DNA of 64,000 nucleotides from Paenibacillus marchantiophytorum (GTDB lineage Bacteria > Bacillota > Bacilli > Paenibacillales > NBRC-103111). The DNA is taken from NCBI RefSeq assembly GCF_014640555.1, contig NZ_BMHE01000026.1, forward strand, positions 1 through 64,000, written 5' to 3'. Made by a program: the position numbers and the translations under genes. Numbering within the stretch: position 1 is the first letter of the stretch; every line of letters begins with the position of its first letter. Of this stretch, positions 41,782 to 50,776 are shown piece by piece. The notes beneath the pieces were generated by a model. That model ran no database searches. It saw nothing but the letters and a program-made list of their open reading frames with translations, and was not told where the DNA came from.

Positions 41782-44040
41782 ATGAAGAAAAGCAAGTTAA
41801 TATTTTTGAAATGTGTTTTGTCAGCTACTGTAATGACGTCCGCACTGTACGTCGGATATGGAGAAAAGGCGTTCGCTGCTCCTGTGTTTAGTCAATGGGG
41901 AGAAGATGGCGAAGAGGAGGGGCAATTCAGTTTTCCCCAAGGGATGGCGATTGATCAAGCAGGAAATCTTTACGTCGCGGATACAATGAACAGCCGGGTA
42001 CAGAAATTCACATCAAATGGGCAGTTTCTGCAAGCATGGGATATTGACGGAATGGTCTTCGGAATGCCGCGGGCCATTGCGGTTGATCATAGCGGGCTTG
42101 TCTATGTCAATAATGGACAAGGTAACATTCGGGTATTTCAGTCAGACGGCACCGAACTGAGGCATTGGGATGATAGTAATTTTCTGAATGCCGGTGTATT
42201 GGGAATGGCAGTCGACCAACAGGGTAATGTGTATGTATCGAATGCCGGATTGCATCAGATACGCAAATATGATCCGATGGGTCAAACTTTGCTCACATGG
42301 GGAGCGCGTGGGGCCAATCCCGGTCAATTCAATGCGCCGTCTGGCATCGCGGTCGACCGCGATGGCACCATTTATATCGCGGACCCGGGCAACTTCCGCA
42401 TCCAGAAATTCGATAACATGGGCCAGTATCTTGGACAATGGGGAGAGACGGAAAGCGCCGAACCGGGGAAATTCAGTTTTCCACAAGCGCTCACCTTTGA
42501 TCAATTCGGAAATCTGCATGTCATGGAGACGAAGAATTATCGAATTCAAGTGCTTGATCCTTATGGGAAATCAATCAGGATGTGGGGAAAAGAAGGCTCA
42601 GCTCCTGGAGAATTTGAAGTTACATTCGGTGTTGCCGCCGACAATGCTGGGAATATCTATGTAGATGATTCCATGCTGCGCCGTGTGCAGAAATTTTCAC
42701 TCACCTTGGTCAGCCCACAAATCGTGACAACTTCAAACCAAGCGACCGTCACATGGTCTGTGGTAGAGGGGGCAACCGATCTCGAACTTGAATGGTCGCA
42801 AGACGGAAAAAGCTGGAGCAAAAAAGCCTTGGCTGCCAATGAAACGCAGACAACGATTGCTGCATTGACAGACAATACAAACTATCAATTCCGCCTGAGC
42901 GCCAATTTTGCTCCAGGCTACAGAATGGCTTCCAATCTGGTGGAAGCTAGAACCGCGAACCTGCCAGTGCAACCGTCCCAACCGGATACAGAAGAGTCAT
43001 CAACACCAATCACGCCACCTATTGAAACCAAATTGACTTCAACGAATGGTCAAATGACTCTTCCCGTGGGTACAATAGGCGAGGTTAGTCTTGAAGATAA
43101 GATCGGAATCTCGATTCCGGCTAATGCAACAAATAACGAACTGAAATTAACGATAGAGAAAGTCCTAAACCCCCAGAATATGCTAAATAATAAAGAGGTT
43201 TTGGGCAGTTCCATATTTGAAGTGCTGAAAAATTTCCCGGAAAACTTCAGTAAACCGGTAACGATAGCTCTAACATTTGATCCTACAAGTTTGAAGAGCA
43301 ATCAATCGGTGGCTGTCTTCTATTATGAAGATGGGAAGAAAGAATGGATAGGTGTCTTCGGGGATAAGATCAACGGCAACCGCATTAGTGTGGAAGCTAA
43401 TCACTTTGGAAAGTTTGCGGTACTCGTTGTTGATAAAGCTTCAGGGAAGCCAGTAACGAACCATCCAACGGAAACGCCACCGACAGAAAAGCCAAAGGAA
43501 GTTACGATTAGTGATATCTTTGAGCACTGGGCAGAGGCGAACATCAAGCAAGCAATAAGCAGTGGAATTGTCGCGGGTTATCCGGATGATACATTTAAAC
43601 CGAATCATACCGTGACTCGTGCTGAATTTGCTGTCATGCTAATGAATACGTTGAAGCCAGAAGGAGCAGGAGTAGCAACGACCTTCTCAGATTCTGGCGA
43701 AATCGGAGCTTGGGCGCAGAAGGCGGTCGCGCAAGCGGTACAAGCCAGTATCATTAATGGCAATGAGGATGGCACGTTCCGTCCGAATGCAGAAGTTACA
43801 CGAGCGGAGATGGCCGTGATGATAGCTCGCGCTATGAACTTGTCTATCGAAGCAAATGCCGCAACTGACTTCGCAGACGACAAGGATATTCCGACATGGG
43901 CGAAAGGCAGTGTCGCTAACGTGAAGCGAGCAGGTATTGTGCAAGGTAAAGACGCGAACCAATTCGCCGCTCAAGACCATGCAACAAGGGCTGAAGCCGT
44001 AACGATTCTGCTGAAAATGTTGGCTCAGAAGAGCAAGTAA
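41782..44040 (+). CDS. Surface protein: NHL-repeat propeller, fibronectin-type region and three SLH domains
   Basis: A 752-residue exported protein. A signal peptide (KSKLIFLKCVLSATVMTSAL, cleavage near AFA-AP) precedes about five NHL repeats (~35-310; for example GNLYVADTMNSRVQKF and GTIYIADPGNFRIQKF). A fibronectin type III-like region follows (~310-395), then a Pro/Thr linker and a ZU5-like beta region (~420-560). Residues ~585-752 hold three SLH domains (IKQAISSGIVAGYPDDTFKP, VTRAEFAVML) for attachment to wall polymer. I chose ATG 41782; upstream ATG 41740 lacks a site. Two Fur-type boxes upstream suggest induction by metal limitation. Confidence 0.9.
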   Translation: MKKSKLIFLKCVLSATVMTSALYVGYGEKAFAAPVFSQWGEDGEEEGQFSFPQGMAIDQAGNLYVADTMNSRVQKFTSNGQFLQAWDIDGMVFGMPRAIAVDHSGLVYVNNGQGNIRVFQSDGTELRHWDDSNFLNAGVLGMAVDQQGNVYVSNAGLHQIRKYDPMGQTLLTWGARGANPGQFNAPSGIAVDRDGTIYIADPGNFRIQKFDNMGQYLGQWGETESAEPGKFSFPQALTFDQFGNLHVMETKNYRIQVLDPYGKSIRMWGKEGSAPGEFEVTFGVAADNAGNIYVDDSMLRRVQKFSLTLVSPQIVTTSNQATVTWSVVEGATDLELEWSQDGKSWSKKALAANETQTTIAALTDNTNYQFRLSANFAPGYRMASNLVEARTANLPVQPSQPDTEESSTPITPPIETKLTSTNGQMTLPVGTIGEVSLEDKIGISIPANATNNELKLTIEKVLNPQNMLNNKEVLGSSIFEVLKNFPENFSKPVTIALTFDPTSLKSNQSVAVFYYEDGKKEWIGVFGDKINGNRISVEANHFGKFAVLVVDKASGKPVTNHPTETPPTEKPKEVTISDIFEHWAEANIKQAISSGIVAGYPDDTFKPNHTVTRAEFAVMLMNTLKPEGAGVATTFSDSGEIGAWAQKAVAQAVQASIINGNEDGTFRPNAEVTRAEMAVMIARAMNLSIEANAATDFADDKDIPTWAKGSVANVKRAGIVQGKDANQFAAQDHATRAEAVTILLKMLAQKSK

Positions 44041-44052
44041 AGAAGTAACGAT

Positions 44053-44097
44053 AACAAGCTTGGACGGTCCTAGTGGACCCTCTAAGTTTGTTTTTTT
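44053..44097 (+). terminator. Terminator after the SLH protein gene
   Basis: Outer arms AACAAGCTT / AAGTTTGTT and inner GGTCC / GGACC form an imperfect hairpin followed by seven T. Confidence 0.7.
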
Positions 44098-44183
44098 GTA
44101 TTTGGTTTCATGAGAAAGCCATGTACCCAAAAGGGTAGGTATTCAAAGTAACGAACGGCTATCTGGGTAAGTCTTACAACTAA

Positions 44184-44241
44184 TAGTTGCAATAGCATCC
44201 TATTTGCTGTATTTTTAAATTAGTTGCAATAACATACTATT
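44184..44241 (+). promoter_or_regulatory. Two direct repeats before the MarR gene, likely operators
   Basis: TAGTTGCAATAGCATCCTAT (44184) and TAGTTGCAATAACATACTAT (44221) are 21-bp near-identical copies, 37 bases apart. Each has an internal partial palindrome with CTATT. The placement just before the MarR gene suggests autoregulation. Confidence 0.6.
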
Positions 44242-44256
44242 GAAGGAGGGGATCCT

Positions 44257-44706
44257 GTGAGCGAACATTGGAGGCAGAATGACAAGGACGCATCGGAATC
44301 GCACGGTCCATACATCTCAGCTATTTATCGACACATGCAGGTAGCGATCTCAGCCGAACTGGCACCCTATCGAATCGGAAGCGGACAGTATATTTTTCTG
44401 ATGGCGATTGCGTTTCAGCAACCGATTACTCAGAAGCAGCTAAGTGAAAAACTGTTCATTGATAAAACGACTACCGCCAAAGCGATTACCAAGTTGGAAA
44501 CAGAAGGTTATGTACGGAGGGAAGTCGATCCCGCCGACAACCGCTATCATCTGCTCTATTTGACGGACTCGGGACGTGAGGTTGTACCTAAGGTGCAGGA
44601 AGCGCTGGCCCGCGTTAAGAACAAAACGCGGAACGGTATTACCGATGAAGAGTATGACTTGTTACTAAGCTTGCTCACAATTGTGCTGCGTAATCTGACC
44701 AAATAA
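44257..44706 (+). CDS. MarR-family transcriptional regulator
   Basis: A 149-residue winged-helix protein with the MarR order: helix 1, then QPITQKQLSEKLFIDKTTTA (recognition helix) and RREVDPADNRYHLLYLTDSG, the D-x-R wing. It lies 22 bases before a haloalkane dehalogenase gene and is likely co-transcribed. It probably represses the pair until a ligand binds. Confidence 0.92.
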   Translation: MSEHWRQNDKDASESHGPYISAIYRHMQVAISAELAPYRIGSGQYIFLMAIAFQQPITQKQLSEKLFIDKTTTAKAITKLETEGYVRREVDPADNRYHLLYLTDSGREVVPKVQEALARVKNKTRNGITDEEYDLLLSLLTIVLRNLTK

Positions 44707-44728
44707 AAATTGAAGGGTGAGATGAAAA

Positions 44729-45628
44729 ATGATTAACGAGGCATTCCCCTATGAGAAAAAGCGAACTCAAGTATTCGGATTAGAGATGGCCTATGTGGAG
44801 GAAGGAAGCGGTGACCCGATCGTCTTCCTACACGGTAATCCGACATCCTCCTATCTCTGGCGCAACATTATTCCTCATGCCCAGAAGTTTGGCCGCTGCA
44901 TTGCGCCTGATCTCATTGGAATGGGAGATTCGGCAAAGCTCCCGGATAGCGGGCCTCACGCGTACACCTTTGACCAGCACCGCCGTTATCTTGATGAACT
45001 ACTCAATCAGCTTGGCGTGGGCGAGCATGTGACCTTCGTGGTGCACGATTGGGGATCGGTACTGGGCTTCGACTGGAGTAAGCGCCATCCGGGCGCGGTC
45101 AAAGGGATCGTTTATATGGAAGCGATTATTAAGCCGCGCAGTTGGAGTGAAATGCCGGAGAATGGACGTAAGATCTTCCAAACACTCCGGACGCCGGAAG
45201 GGGAGCACATGGTGCTAGAGCAAAATTCGTTCATCGAGTTCAACCTGCCGGTCAACATATTGCGCAAGCTGACGGACGAAGAGATGGCACAGTACCGTCG
45301 ACCGTTCCTGGAGCCGGGCGAAAGCCGCCGTCCAATGCTCAGCTGGGCACGCCAGCTTCCATTCGTTGGAGATCCGACTGATGTACCGGAGATTGTCACT
45401 GAGTATGGAGAATATCTGGCGCAAAGCGCTGTACCCAAACTGTTCATTCAATGCGACCCCGGCTTATTGCCGCAATCCCACATCGATTTCTGCCGTACAT
45501 GGCCATCGCAAACCGAAGTTACTGTGCCAGGCCGCCACTATCCCCAAGAAGACGCACCTGATGAAGTTGGCGAAGCGCTTGCCGCATGGCTGAGAAATTT
45601 GCCAAAAGTGTCATTATCGGGAGGTTGA
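44729..45628 (+). CDS. Haloalkane dehalogenase (DhaA/LinB-like)
   Basis: A 299-residue alpha/beta hydrolase. The haloalkane-dehalogenase residues are present: N37 of LHGNPTSSYLWRN and W108 of VVHDWGS for halide binding, nucleophile D107, acid Glu in VYMEAI and base His in GRHYPQEDAPDEVG. This is the HLD-II arrangement. It would hydrolyse carbon-halogen bonds of short haloalkanes, or an unknown natural substrate. The MarR regulator upstream fits ligand-controlled expression. Confidence 0.9.
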   Translation: MINEAFPYEKKRTQVFGLEMAYVEEGSGDPIVFLHGNPTSSYLWRNIIPHAQKFGRCIAPDLIGMGDSAKLPDSGPHAYTFDQHRRYLDELLNQLGVGEHVTFVVHDWGSVLGFDWSKRHPGAVKGIVYMEAIIKPRSWSEMPENGRKIFQTLRTPEGEHMVLEQNSFIEFNLPVNILRKLTDEEMAQYRRPFLEPGESRRPMLSWARQLPFVGDPTDVPEIVTEYGEYLAQSAVPKLFIQCDPGLLPQSHIDFCRTWPSQTEVTVPGRHYPQEDAPDEVGEALAAWLRNLPKVSLSGG

Positions 45629-46278
45629 GGGTTGAGGGAACTAGGATCCGCTATTTCTCCATTTCCCGGTCGGAATTAGCATTTTTTGCTAAATAGCATA
45701 CCTCAGTTCCCTTTCATGCTACTTTTACCCCGGTTCCCGCCAATTAGCGGATCATAGTTCCTTTTCACGCTACGTTCTGTGTTGCCGCAGAACTGGCAGA
45801 TATGGTGAAGCGTTTTTCCCTTCCAAAGCTGGCAATGCACATAGGAATCAACTCTCTGGTCGTATCTAGTAACTTTTGGTCGAATCCACGTATTTCAGCG
45901 TGCCAACCGGCGCTAAAGCCCATTTGCCTTCGTGCGAAGGAATGTACCCATGTGAAAGTCACCTCAAAACAAAAAGAAAGCAGAGAACACTCCCCTTGCA
46001 CCCCGTTACTTGCCGTAAGGCAGGGCTCTGAATAATCCAGTTTGAAAAGAACAGCTGCCTGTATAGAAGAGCACTTGACAGGCTCACTTTAATGATGCTG
46101 TAAATGGAACTCCGTGCAAAGAGTAGCAGGTTTCGTTTATACCAATTAATTCCTGACAAACGCGTATTATTGCCGCATGATGAGCCTTTTTCCTTTATGT
46201 GGTATCTCTTATTACGGACCAAAGGAATGCGATGATCTCGAAATATATAGGAATTAACCTATGAGGGGGTCATTTATC
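45629..46278. other. Gene-poor stretch of about 650 bases
   Basis: Holds an inverted-repeat array (45636-45765). The rest has frames on both strands without ribosome sites or family features; I see no gene. No clear terminator follows the dehalogenase gene, so the repeat array may serve that role. Confidence 0.6.
45636..45765. repeat. Palindromic repeat array, copy A (~51-bp units)
   Basis: It opens with GGGAACTAGGATCCGCTATT (45636) and closes with TTAGCGGATCATAGTTCC, its inverted counterpart. Inside lies another inverted unit ending TCAGTTCCCTTTCATGCTA. TTCC anchors are 51 bases apart. About 80 percent of positions match the array at 48233-48360. It is a dispersed, non-coding, MITE-like element. 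Confidence 0.72.
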
Positions 46279-47319
46279 ATGAGAATTCATTCAGGCGTTA
46301 TAAAAGGTATCAAAATTACATTATTCAGTATGGCATTGCTCTATACAACATCTGTTCACGCTGATGAAAGTCCTTCGCCTTCTGTATATTTGGACGGTCA
46401 TCCGCTGTCATTTCAGACACCTGCTGTGATTGAAAATGGATATAGCCTCGTTCCGATGCGCACTCTTTTTGAGGCTGAAGGTGCCCAAATTTCTTGGGAC
46501 GAAAGCACGCGAACGGTTACAGCTAAGAAAAATAGTGATATATTTACATACCAAATCGGTGCAATGGCTGCTTATAAAAATCAACAACGACTAGAGCTGC
46601 CCATAGCCGGTAAAATTATTGATGGTTCTACAATGGTTCCACTCCGATTTATAAGCGAAGCGCTTGGTAATCTCGTGGCATGGCATGATTATTCCCGATC
46701 AATTACGATTTCGTCTGTTCATGACTATGAAACTGCGATTCAATACGGCGTCAACCTGCGCGACACTCCAGATACAGATACGACGGACGCCAGCGTGCTC
46801 CGAATGCTTCCCAAAAGCGATAAAATTCACGTAATCCGAGAAATGGACCCGAATTGGTTGGAGGTTCAAACCCAAGACGGTACAATTGGATTTATCTCTG
46901 CCGCTCCGATGTATTCCGATTACTTGAGCCAGTCGTTGGCTTCTAAGAAAGCGGAGGAGTTGATCACATTCGGAACCAAATTCCTAGGAACACCTTACGA
47001 ATTTGGCGCCGCAACAGGTCAAAACCATACATTCGATTGTTCATCTTTTGTTAAGTATGTTTTCAGCGAGGTGCTGCACATTGATCTCCCGCGTGTTTCC
47101 TACGATCAGGCGCTAACAGGGAAAGAAGTTGGGATCGACGAAATCCGCAAAGGTGATCTCTTGTTTTTTAGCGCTCGCGGGCTTGATATTGGTCACGTAG
47201 CCATCTATGCAGGAAATAATCAGTTGCTTCATACCTATTCGAAAGACCTTGGCGTTCACATAGAGAATTTCGATGATAAGTGGAAGAAGCGTTTTGTTAC
47301 GGCACGAAGATTATTCTAA
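46279..47319 (+). CDS. Secreted NlpC/P60 endopeptidase with copper-amine-oxidase-N and SH3 domains
   Basis: A 346-residue exported protein. A signal peptide (GIKITLFSMALLYTTSVHA) leads to a copper amine oxidase N-terminal-like domain (~30-145; LVPMRTLFEAEGAQISWD and MVPLRFISEALGNLVAWH), an SH3-like domain (~150-210) and a C-terminal NlpC/P60 domain (~225-346). The catalytic Cys is in TFDCSSFVKYVF and the His in DIGHVAIYAG. It would cut peptidoglycan stem peptides outside the cell. ATG 46279 follows AGGGGG. Confidence 0.92.
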   Translation: MRIHSGVIKGIKITLFSMALLYTTSVHADESPSPSVYLDGHPLSFQTPAVIENGYSLVPMRTLFEAEGAQISWDESTRTVTAKKNSDIFTYQIGAMAAYKNQQRLELPIAGKIIDGSTMVPLRFISEALGNLVAWHDYSRSITISSVHDYETAIQYGVNLRDTPDTDTTDASVLRMLPKSDKIHVIREMDPNWLEVQTQDGTIGFISAAPMYSDYLSQSLASKKAEELITFGTKFLGTPYEFGAATGQNHTFDCSSFVKYVFSEVLHIDLPRVSYDQALTGKEVGIDEIRKGDLLFFSARGLDIGHVAIYAGNNQLLHTYSKDLGVHIENFDDKWKKRFVTARRLF

Positions 47320-47566
47320 AGGCAAGAGGACGGGCAGGGGATAATTCAGAAATAACTGGCATATTCATCGTGATGGATTTCAATTTTTATTGGTAACTGG
47401 TGGCCAACTTTATGGATACAAAGTGTGGATGTCTGGCAGGGTTACCATGGAATAACACTTCAGTGGCATGGACGCTTCTCGAAAATTAAGATGGACTAAG
47501 GGCCGAGTAAATCACGGATTTTTGGAATAATAGCCGGAAAGTATAAATTTGGGGTCCATTTAAAAT

Positions 47567-47903
47567 ATGAAACAGGACATCCTACACCGAATTTTCTTTA
47601 ATGAGAATCGCTACTATGAAGCCTTTAAAAGCAAGCATAGCAAAAAGATACGTCCCGTAGTGCTGAATGAAAATCTGGAAATTTCGAGATTGTGGAGACC
47701 CGAAAAAAGGGTTTAAGCTGCTCGCATGTGAAGGGTGCCACGATCTTAAGGTGGTGCCCTTTTCGGTGCATGGGACGTTTCTGCACGACGTATTTATACG
47801 CAGAAACGGAAGAGTGGAGCCCGTGTCTTGTCTGAGGACGTATGTCAAGTCAACCATCGGCAGGTTATCTTGACCATCGACGAAGGTCTAAGAGACATGT
47901 TTT
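47567..47903 (+). pseudogene. IS91-family transposase, degraded N-terminal fragment
   Basis: The first frame from ATG 47567 reads MKQDILHRIFFNENRYYEAF. After a frameshift the zinc-binding region follows (FRDCGDPKKGFKLLACEGCH then DLKVVPF). Further shifts lead to RFCTT and then RVLSEDVCQVNHRQVILTID and EGLRDMFL, all hallmarks of IS91/IS801-type transposases. It is cut off at about 47903 by a hairpin repeat. It is a dead fragment with at least three frame changes. Confidence 0.78.
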
Positions 47904-47904
47904 T

Positions 47905-47930
47905 GGGTTGGGGTGAGTGAAGCTAGCCCA
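47905..47930. repeat. Hairpin repeat, third copy
   Basis: GGGTTGGGGTGAGTGAAGCT followed by AGCCCA forms a hairpin related to those at 9207 and 25691. It interrupts the IS91 remnant. Confidence 0.5.
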
Positions 47931-48131
47931 GAATTTAAATGTTGGAGATTGACGCCAGTCTCCAGGCTTGGGTTGTAGGCGACCCCATCACAACGGAGTG
48001 GTTCGATGCGATGAGATGAGAATAAGGTAGCTGTGAACGTACTTATTTGTTCGAATTGCTGCTGGTTTGGAGGTATAAACAAGCTATTTGGCAGAATGAG
48101 ATCCTCTAGCTTTGCTATCGCGTGGAGATAA

Positions 48132-48360
48132 GGGAAAGTTAAGCCGCGATACTAGAAAAATGTGTCAGGATAGCGAGTTTGAGGGAACTACAGTACGCTA
48201 TAATTTTGAAAACGGCTATATTCCACGCCAGAGGGAACTATGATCCGCTATTGCACCATTTCCCGGTTGAAATCAGTAGGTTCCGCTTAATTAGCGGATC
48301 TCAGTTCCCTTTCAGGCTATTTTTACCCCAGTTCCCGCCAATTAGGGATCATAGTTCCGT
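48132..48360. repeat. Palindromic repeat array, copy B (~50-bp units)
   Basis: Three direct units begin GGGAA at 48132, 48183 and 48233 (spacings 51 and 50). They are followed by inverted units with TTCC anchors at 48305 and 48355 (spacing 50). The best-matched ends are GGGAACTATGATCCGCTATT and TTAGCGGATCTCAGTTCCC. The first unit (GATAAGGGAAAGTTAAGCCG) also matches the repeat at 25728. Confidence 0.72.
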
Positions 48361-48534
48361 TTCACACGACGCTCACAGTCTTTGTAAAGTAGGATCCGCT
48401 AGTATGAGTATATTGACAAGTGGGGTGAGCGGTTTGACTTTCTCCCAACAGGATGGACACTTGGCGGAAATGTTATCGAGCTCCGTGTGAAACAGGGGAA
48501 AAGCTGGAGATCACATCACATATCTCTAGTGAAA

Positions 48535-48578
48535 CAAATAAACCGGATTCCTAAGCGTACAGGAATCCGGTTTATTTG
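48535..48578. terminator. Hairpin with 18-bp perfect stem downstream of the YcaO gene
   Basis: CAAATAAACCGGATTCCT (48535-48552) pairs with AGGAATCCGGTTTATTTG (48561-48578). On the minus strand it ends in a T-rich run. It likely ends the YcaO transcript. Confidence 0.75.
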
Positions 48579-48635
48579 CGTGAAAAATGGCTTAGTGTGC
48601 GAAATCCGCGGTTCGTTGACTAGACCCATCGTGTC

Positions 48636-50534
48636 TTATAGAAAAGGATGCGGATGCGGATTGAGTTGTCCGGCCTTCAGCGGCTTTTTCGCATATCCAA
48701 GCTCCGCCGGCACCCGAAGCGCTCTCTTCAGCCCCGTCAAGCGTTGCAAATGATGTCCGAACGTCATCGGCAGCATTCCCGGAATCAGAACTTTTACACA
48801 ATGCAGCCCGTTTCGCAGCGTTTCCAGCGACGACTGATCCACCGCGATCACATCTAGGTTCAAGCGGCGGAACACCTCGATCATCTCCTTCAGATCATCG
48901 GTCAGATCCGCATGGTTTGCCTTACGCTTGAACTCCTCGTCAAACGTTCTGAGCGGACGCTGTCCGTCCAGCAAAAATTGCAGCCGTTCCTCTGCTTGCG
49001 GCAAACCGTACAGCATGGCATGATCCTCCATCTGCAATACGAGAAACGGATCGTCGAGCATTGGCTTATAATGTTCCATGCCTGCCTCAAATTTCTCTTG
49101 CAGGAAGATCAACCTGCCTGCCAATTCGTGAATGGCGCTTTTCGCGGCCCGTACTGGATCCAAATGAGCTCCCGCCGCACAGATAAGATTCACCTTCCCA
49201 GGGCTGACGCTTTTCGCGAGCGCCCAAATGCTCGGAATCCCATTCTCCATTGTCATGTTAAACAAATGTATATCGTATCCGGCAACTGCGCGCAACCTTT
49301 GGACCATAAGCAGCAGTTCCTGATCGTTAGCGGAGTAGGGGTCAAGGCGCGGGATAGGCAACTGCGCGTACCAAGTCATCAGGAACGAGTCGCGCTCAGC
49401 CACTTCTAAAATTCCGTACAAGATGGCTTCCTCCAAGCTTCCGCCTAACGCACACCCGTTGGAGCCTTCTTGAACAAAGCCGCTGCCGAAACCGGAACTG
49501 TAATAAGCGAGACTCTCTGGAACAAGGATCGGACGCTCCTGCACTAGCGAATAGCCCCATATCCAATCGATCGGGAGGTCGGGATCAAACGGTTCGAATG
49601 CGAAATCAGGCTGCGAGTACTGTTTCTTTGCATATAACCCAACCTTTTGAGGGGCGAGCGCATGATCCGCAACATGGTTGAAACTGTCATAAATTACGGT
49701 CCGTTTGCCACGGGGGGTTATACCGCAGTGTCGTTCCAATCCTTCCAAGATCGCGGTCAATTCGCTTTCCGCATAAGAAAAGCTGCGGCCTCCTGTTACT
49801 TCATCTCCCATCAGAAACGATGGCAGATTGACCGCCACCCCGGCAAACGGAGACATGAGGTCAAGCATCTTGGCATTAAAAACGCCGGTCCGGGAATCCA
49901 TATAGTCTTTGGCCAAATGTTGTTTCAGGTCGTCTATCGGACGCCAGCGGTAACTGTCAGCGCTTATCTTCGGTCTCGGCTTGAGCGAAATGTTGGCCGC
50001 CGCCGATGAATCATCGGGCAAGCTGCCGCACATCTCACAGAGCGGGTCAGGCAGTATGAAATGGAGCGAGCTATCCAGAGTTTGCAGGTTAACGATATAT
50101 ATATGATCCTCCGTAAGGGCTCGGCTGCCCTGCAACACTCGCTGCGTCTCGGCAATCAGCAAGTAAGCTGTATGCCAAAGTCCTGATAGCGAAAATTTCA
50201 CGTGTTGTGTGTCCCCTGGCGACGCCGTGAAACGCCTGTTATCTGCACACTGGGAGCATCCCGGCGTACCCGGACGAACTAGAGGCCCGACTATGCCCTC
50301 ATCCATTGAAATAAAGCCCCTCAACCAAGGGATACCAGCCTGCTGCAGAGCCTCTTCAGCCTCGAAGTATCCGGAGGAAGGCCATTCATCGTGCAACACC
50401 ACAACCAATCTCGCCGCTCTCGGTATGTCTGAAGTGAAATCTGTCTGTCGAACGACCTGACAACGGTCCAATAGCTCTTCGCATACATAGTCGGCCAATA
50501 AACCTTCTCCGACAACTGATATGATAGCATTCAC
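48636..50534 (-). CDS. Fused leader-binding (RRE/E1-like) and YcaO azoline cyclodehydratase
   Basis: A 632-residue TOMM enzyme. Residues ~1-190 resemble the precursor leader-binding/E1-like C-domain, with Cys pairs (CSQCADNRR and CEMCGS) as in zinc-binding ThiF-like folds. Residues ~215-632 are the YcaO domain (SFSYAESELTAILEGLERHC, LEEAILYGILEVAERDSF). The last residues LNPHPHPFL give the PxPxP motif of azoline-forming YcaO proteins. It would use ATP to convert Cys, Ser or Thr of a precursor into thiazolines or oxazolines. I chose GTG 50534 behind GATGAGGTGA. It is divergent from the ThiF-like gene. Confidence 0.9.
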   Translation of the reverse strand: MNAIISVVGEGLLADYVCEELLDRCQVVRQTDFTSDIPRAARLVVVLHDEWPSSGYFEAEEALQQAGIPWLRGFISMDEGIVGPLVRPGTPGCSQCADNRRFTASPGDTQHVKFSLSGLWHTAYLLIAETQRVLQGSRALTEDHIYIVNLQTLDSSLHFILPDPLCEMCGSLPDDSSAAANISLKPRPKISADSYRWRPIDDLKQHLAKDYMDSRTGVFNAKMLDLMSPFAGVAVNLPSFLMGDEVTGGRSFSYAESELTAILEGLERHCGITPRGKRTVIYDSFNHVADHALAPQKVGLYAKKQYSQPDFAFEPFDPDLPIDWIWGYSLVQERPILVPESLAYYSSGFGSGFVQEGSNGCALGGSLEEAILYGILEVAERDSFLMTWYAQLPIPRLDPYSANDQELLLMVQRLRAVAGYDIHLFNMTMENGIPSIWALAKSVSPGKVNLICAAGAHLDPVRAAKSAIHELAGRLIFLQEKFEAGMEHYKPMLDDPFLVLQMEDHAMLYGLPQAEERLQFLLDGQRPLRTFDEEFKRKANHADLTDDLKEMIEVFRRLNLDVIAVDQSSLETLRNGLHCVKVLIPGMLPMTFGHHLQRLTGLKRALRVPAELGYAKKPLKAGQLNPHPHPFL

Positions 50535-50558
50535 GCAATTCACCTCATCTCGCAGCAA

Positions 50559-50776
50559 TGTGCCCCGCTCGTTTCGGCGGGTTTCTCCGCTAAACTCCTC
50601 AAGGCATAAGAGAAGGAACTGCCGATCGGCAGCCCCTATGATTGCTATATGGTTTGCTTCCCGATTGTAGAACTTCTGGGGCTTTCCATAAAGTATAAGA
50701 CATGAGGGACAAATAGCTGCACATAAAATTACTTAGGAAGAGTTGGGGCAGATCGGGAAGTACGAGGAGGAATAAA
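50559..50776. other. Divergent intergenic region of the YcaO/ThiF-like pair
   Basis: About 220 bases. I found no Cys-rich or Ser/Thr-rich small frame that could be a precursor peptide, and no obvious operator. A hairpin-like GCCGATCGGC lies near 50610. Confidence 0.5.

Larger units (their letters stand above)
47320..48635. other. Gene-poor 1.3 kb between NlpC/P60 and YcaO genes
   Basis: Contains a degraded transposase, a hairpin repeat, a palindromic array and the YcaO terminator, all listed separately. No intact gene is seen. The region looks like an accumulation site for mobile elements. Confidence 0.7.

Noticed and set aside
45765..46001. 78-codon minus-strand frame after the dehalogenase gene
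   Set aside because: No ribosome site, no recognisable domain, and odd composition next to repeats.
48179..48490. 103-codon plus-strand frame between the IS91 remnant and the YcaO terminator
   Set aside because: Its first half is read straight through the palindromic array, so it is an artefact of the repeat.
50559..50776. Possible precursor peptide in the YcaO/ThiF-like divergent region
   Set aside because: No frame has a leader with a Cys-, Ser- or Thr-rich core; nothing fits a TOMM precursor.
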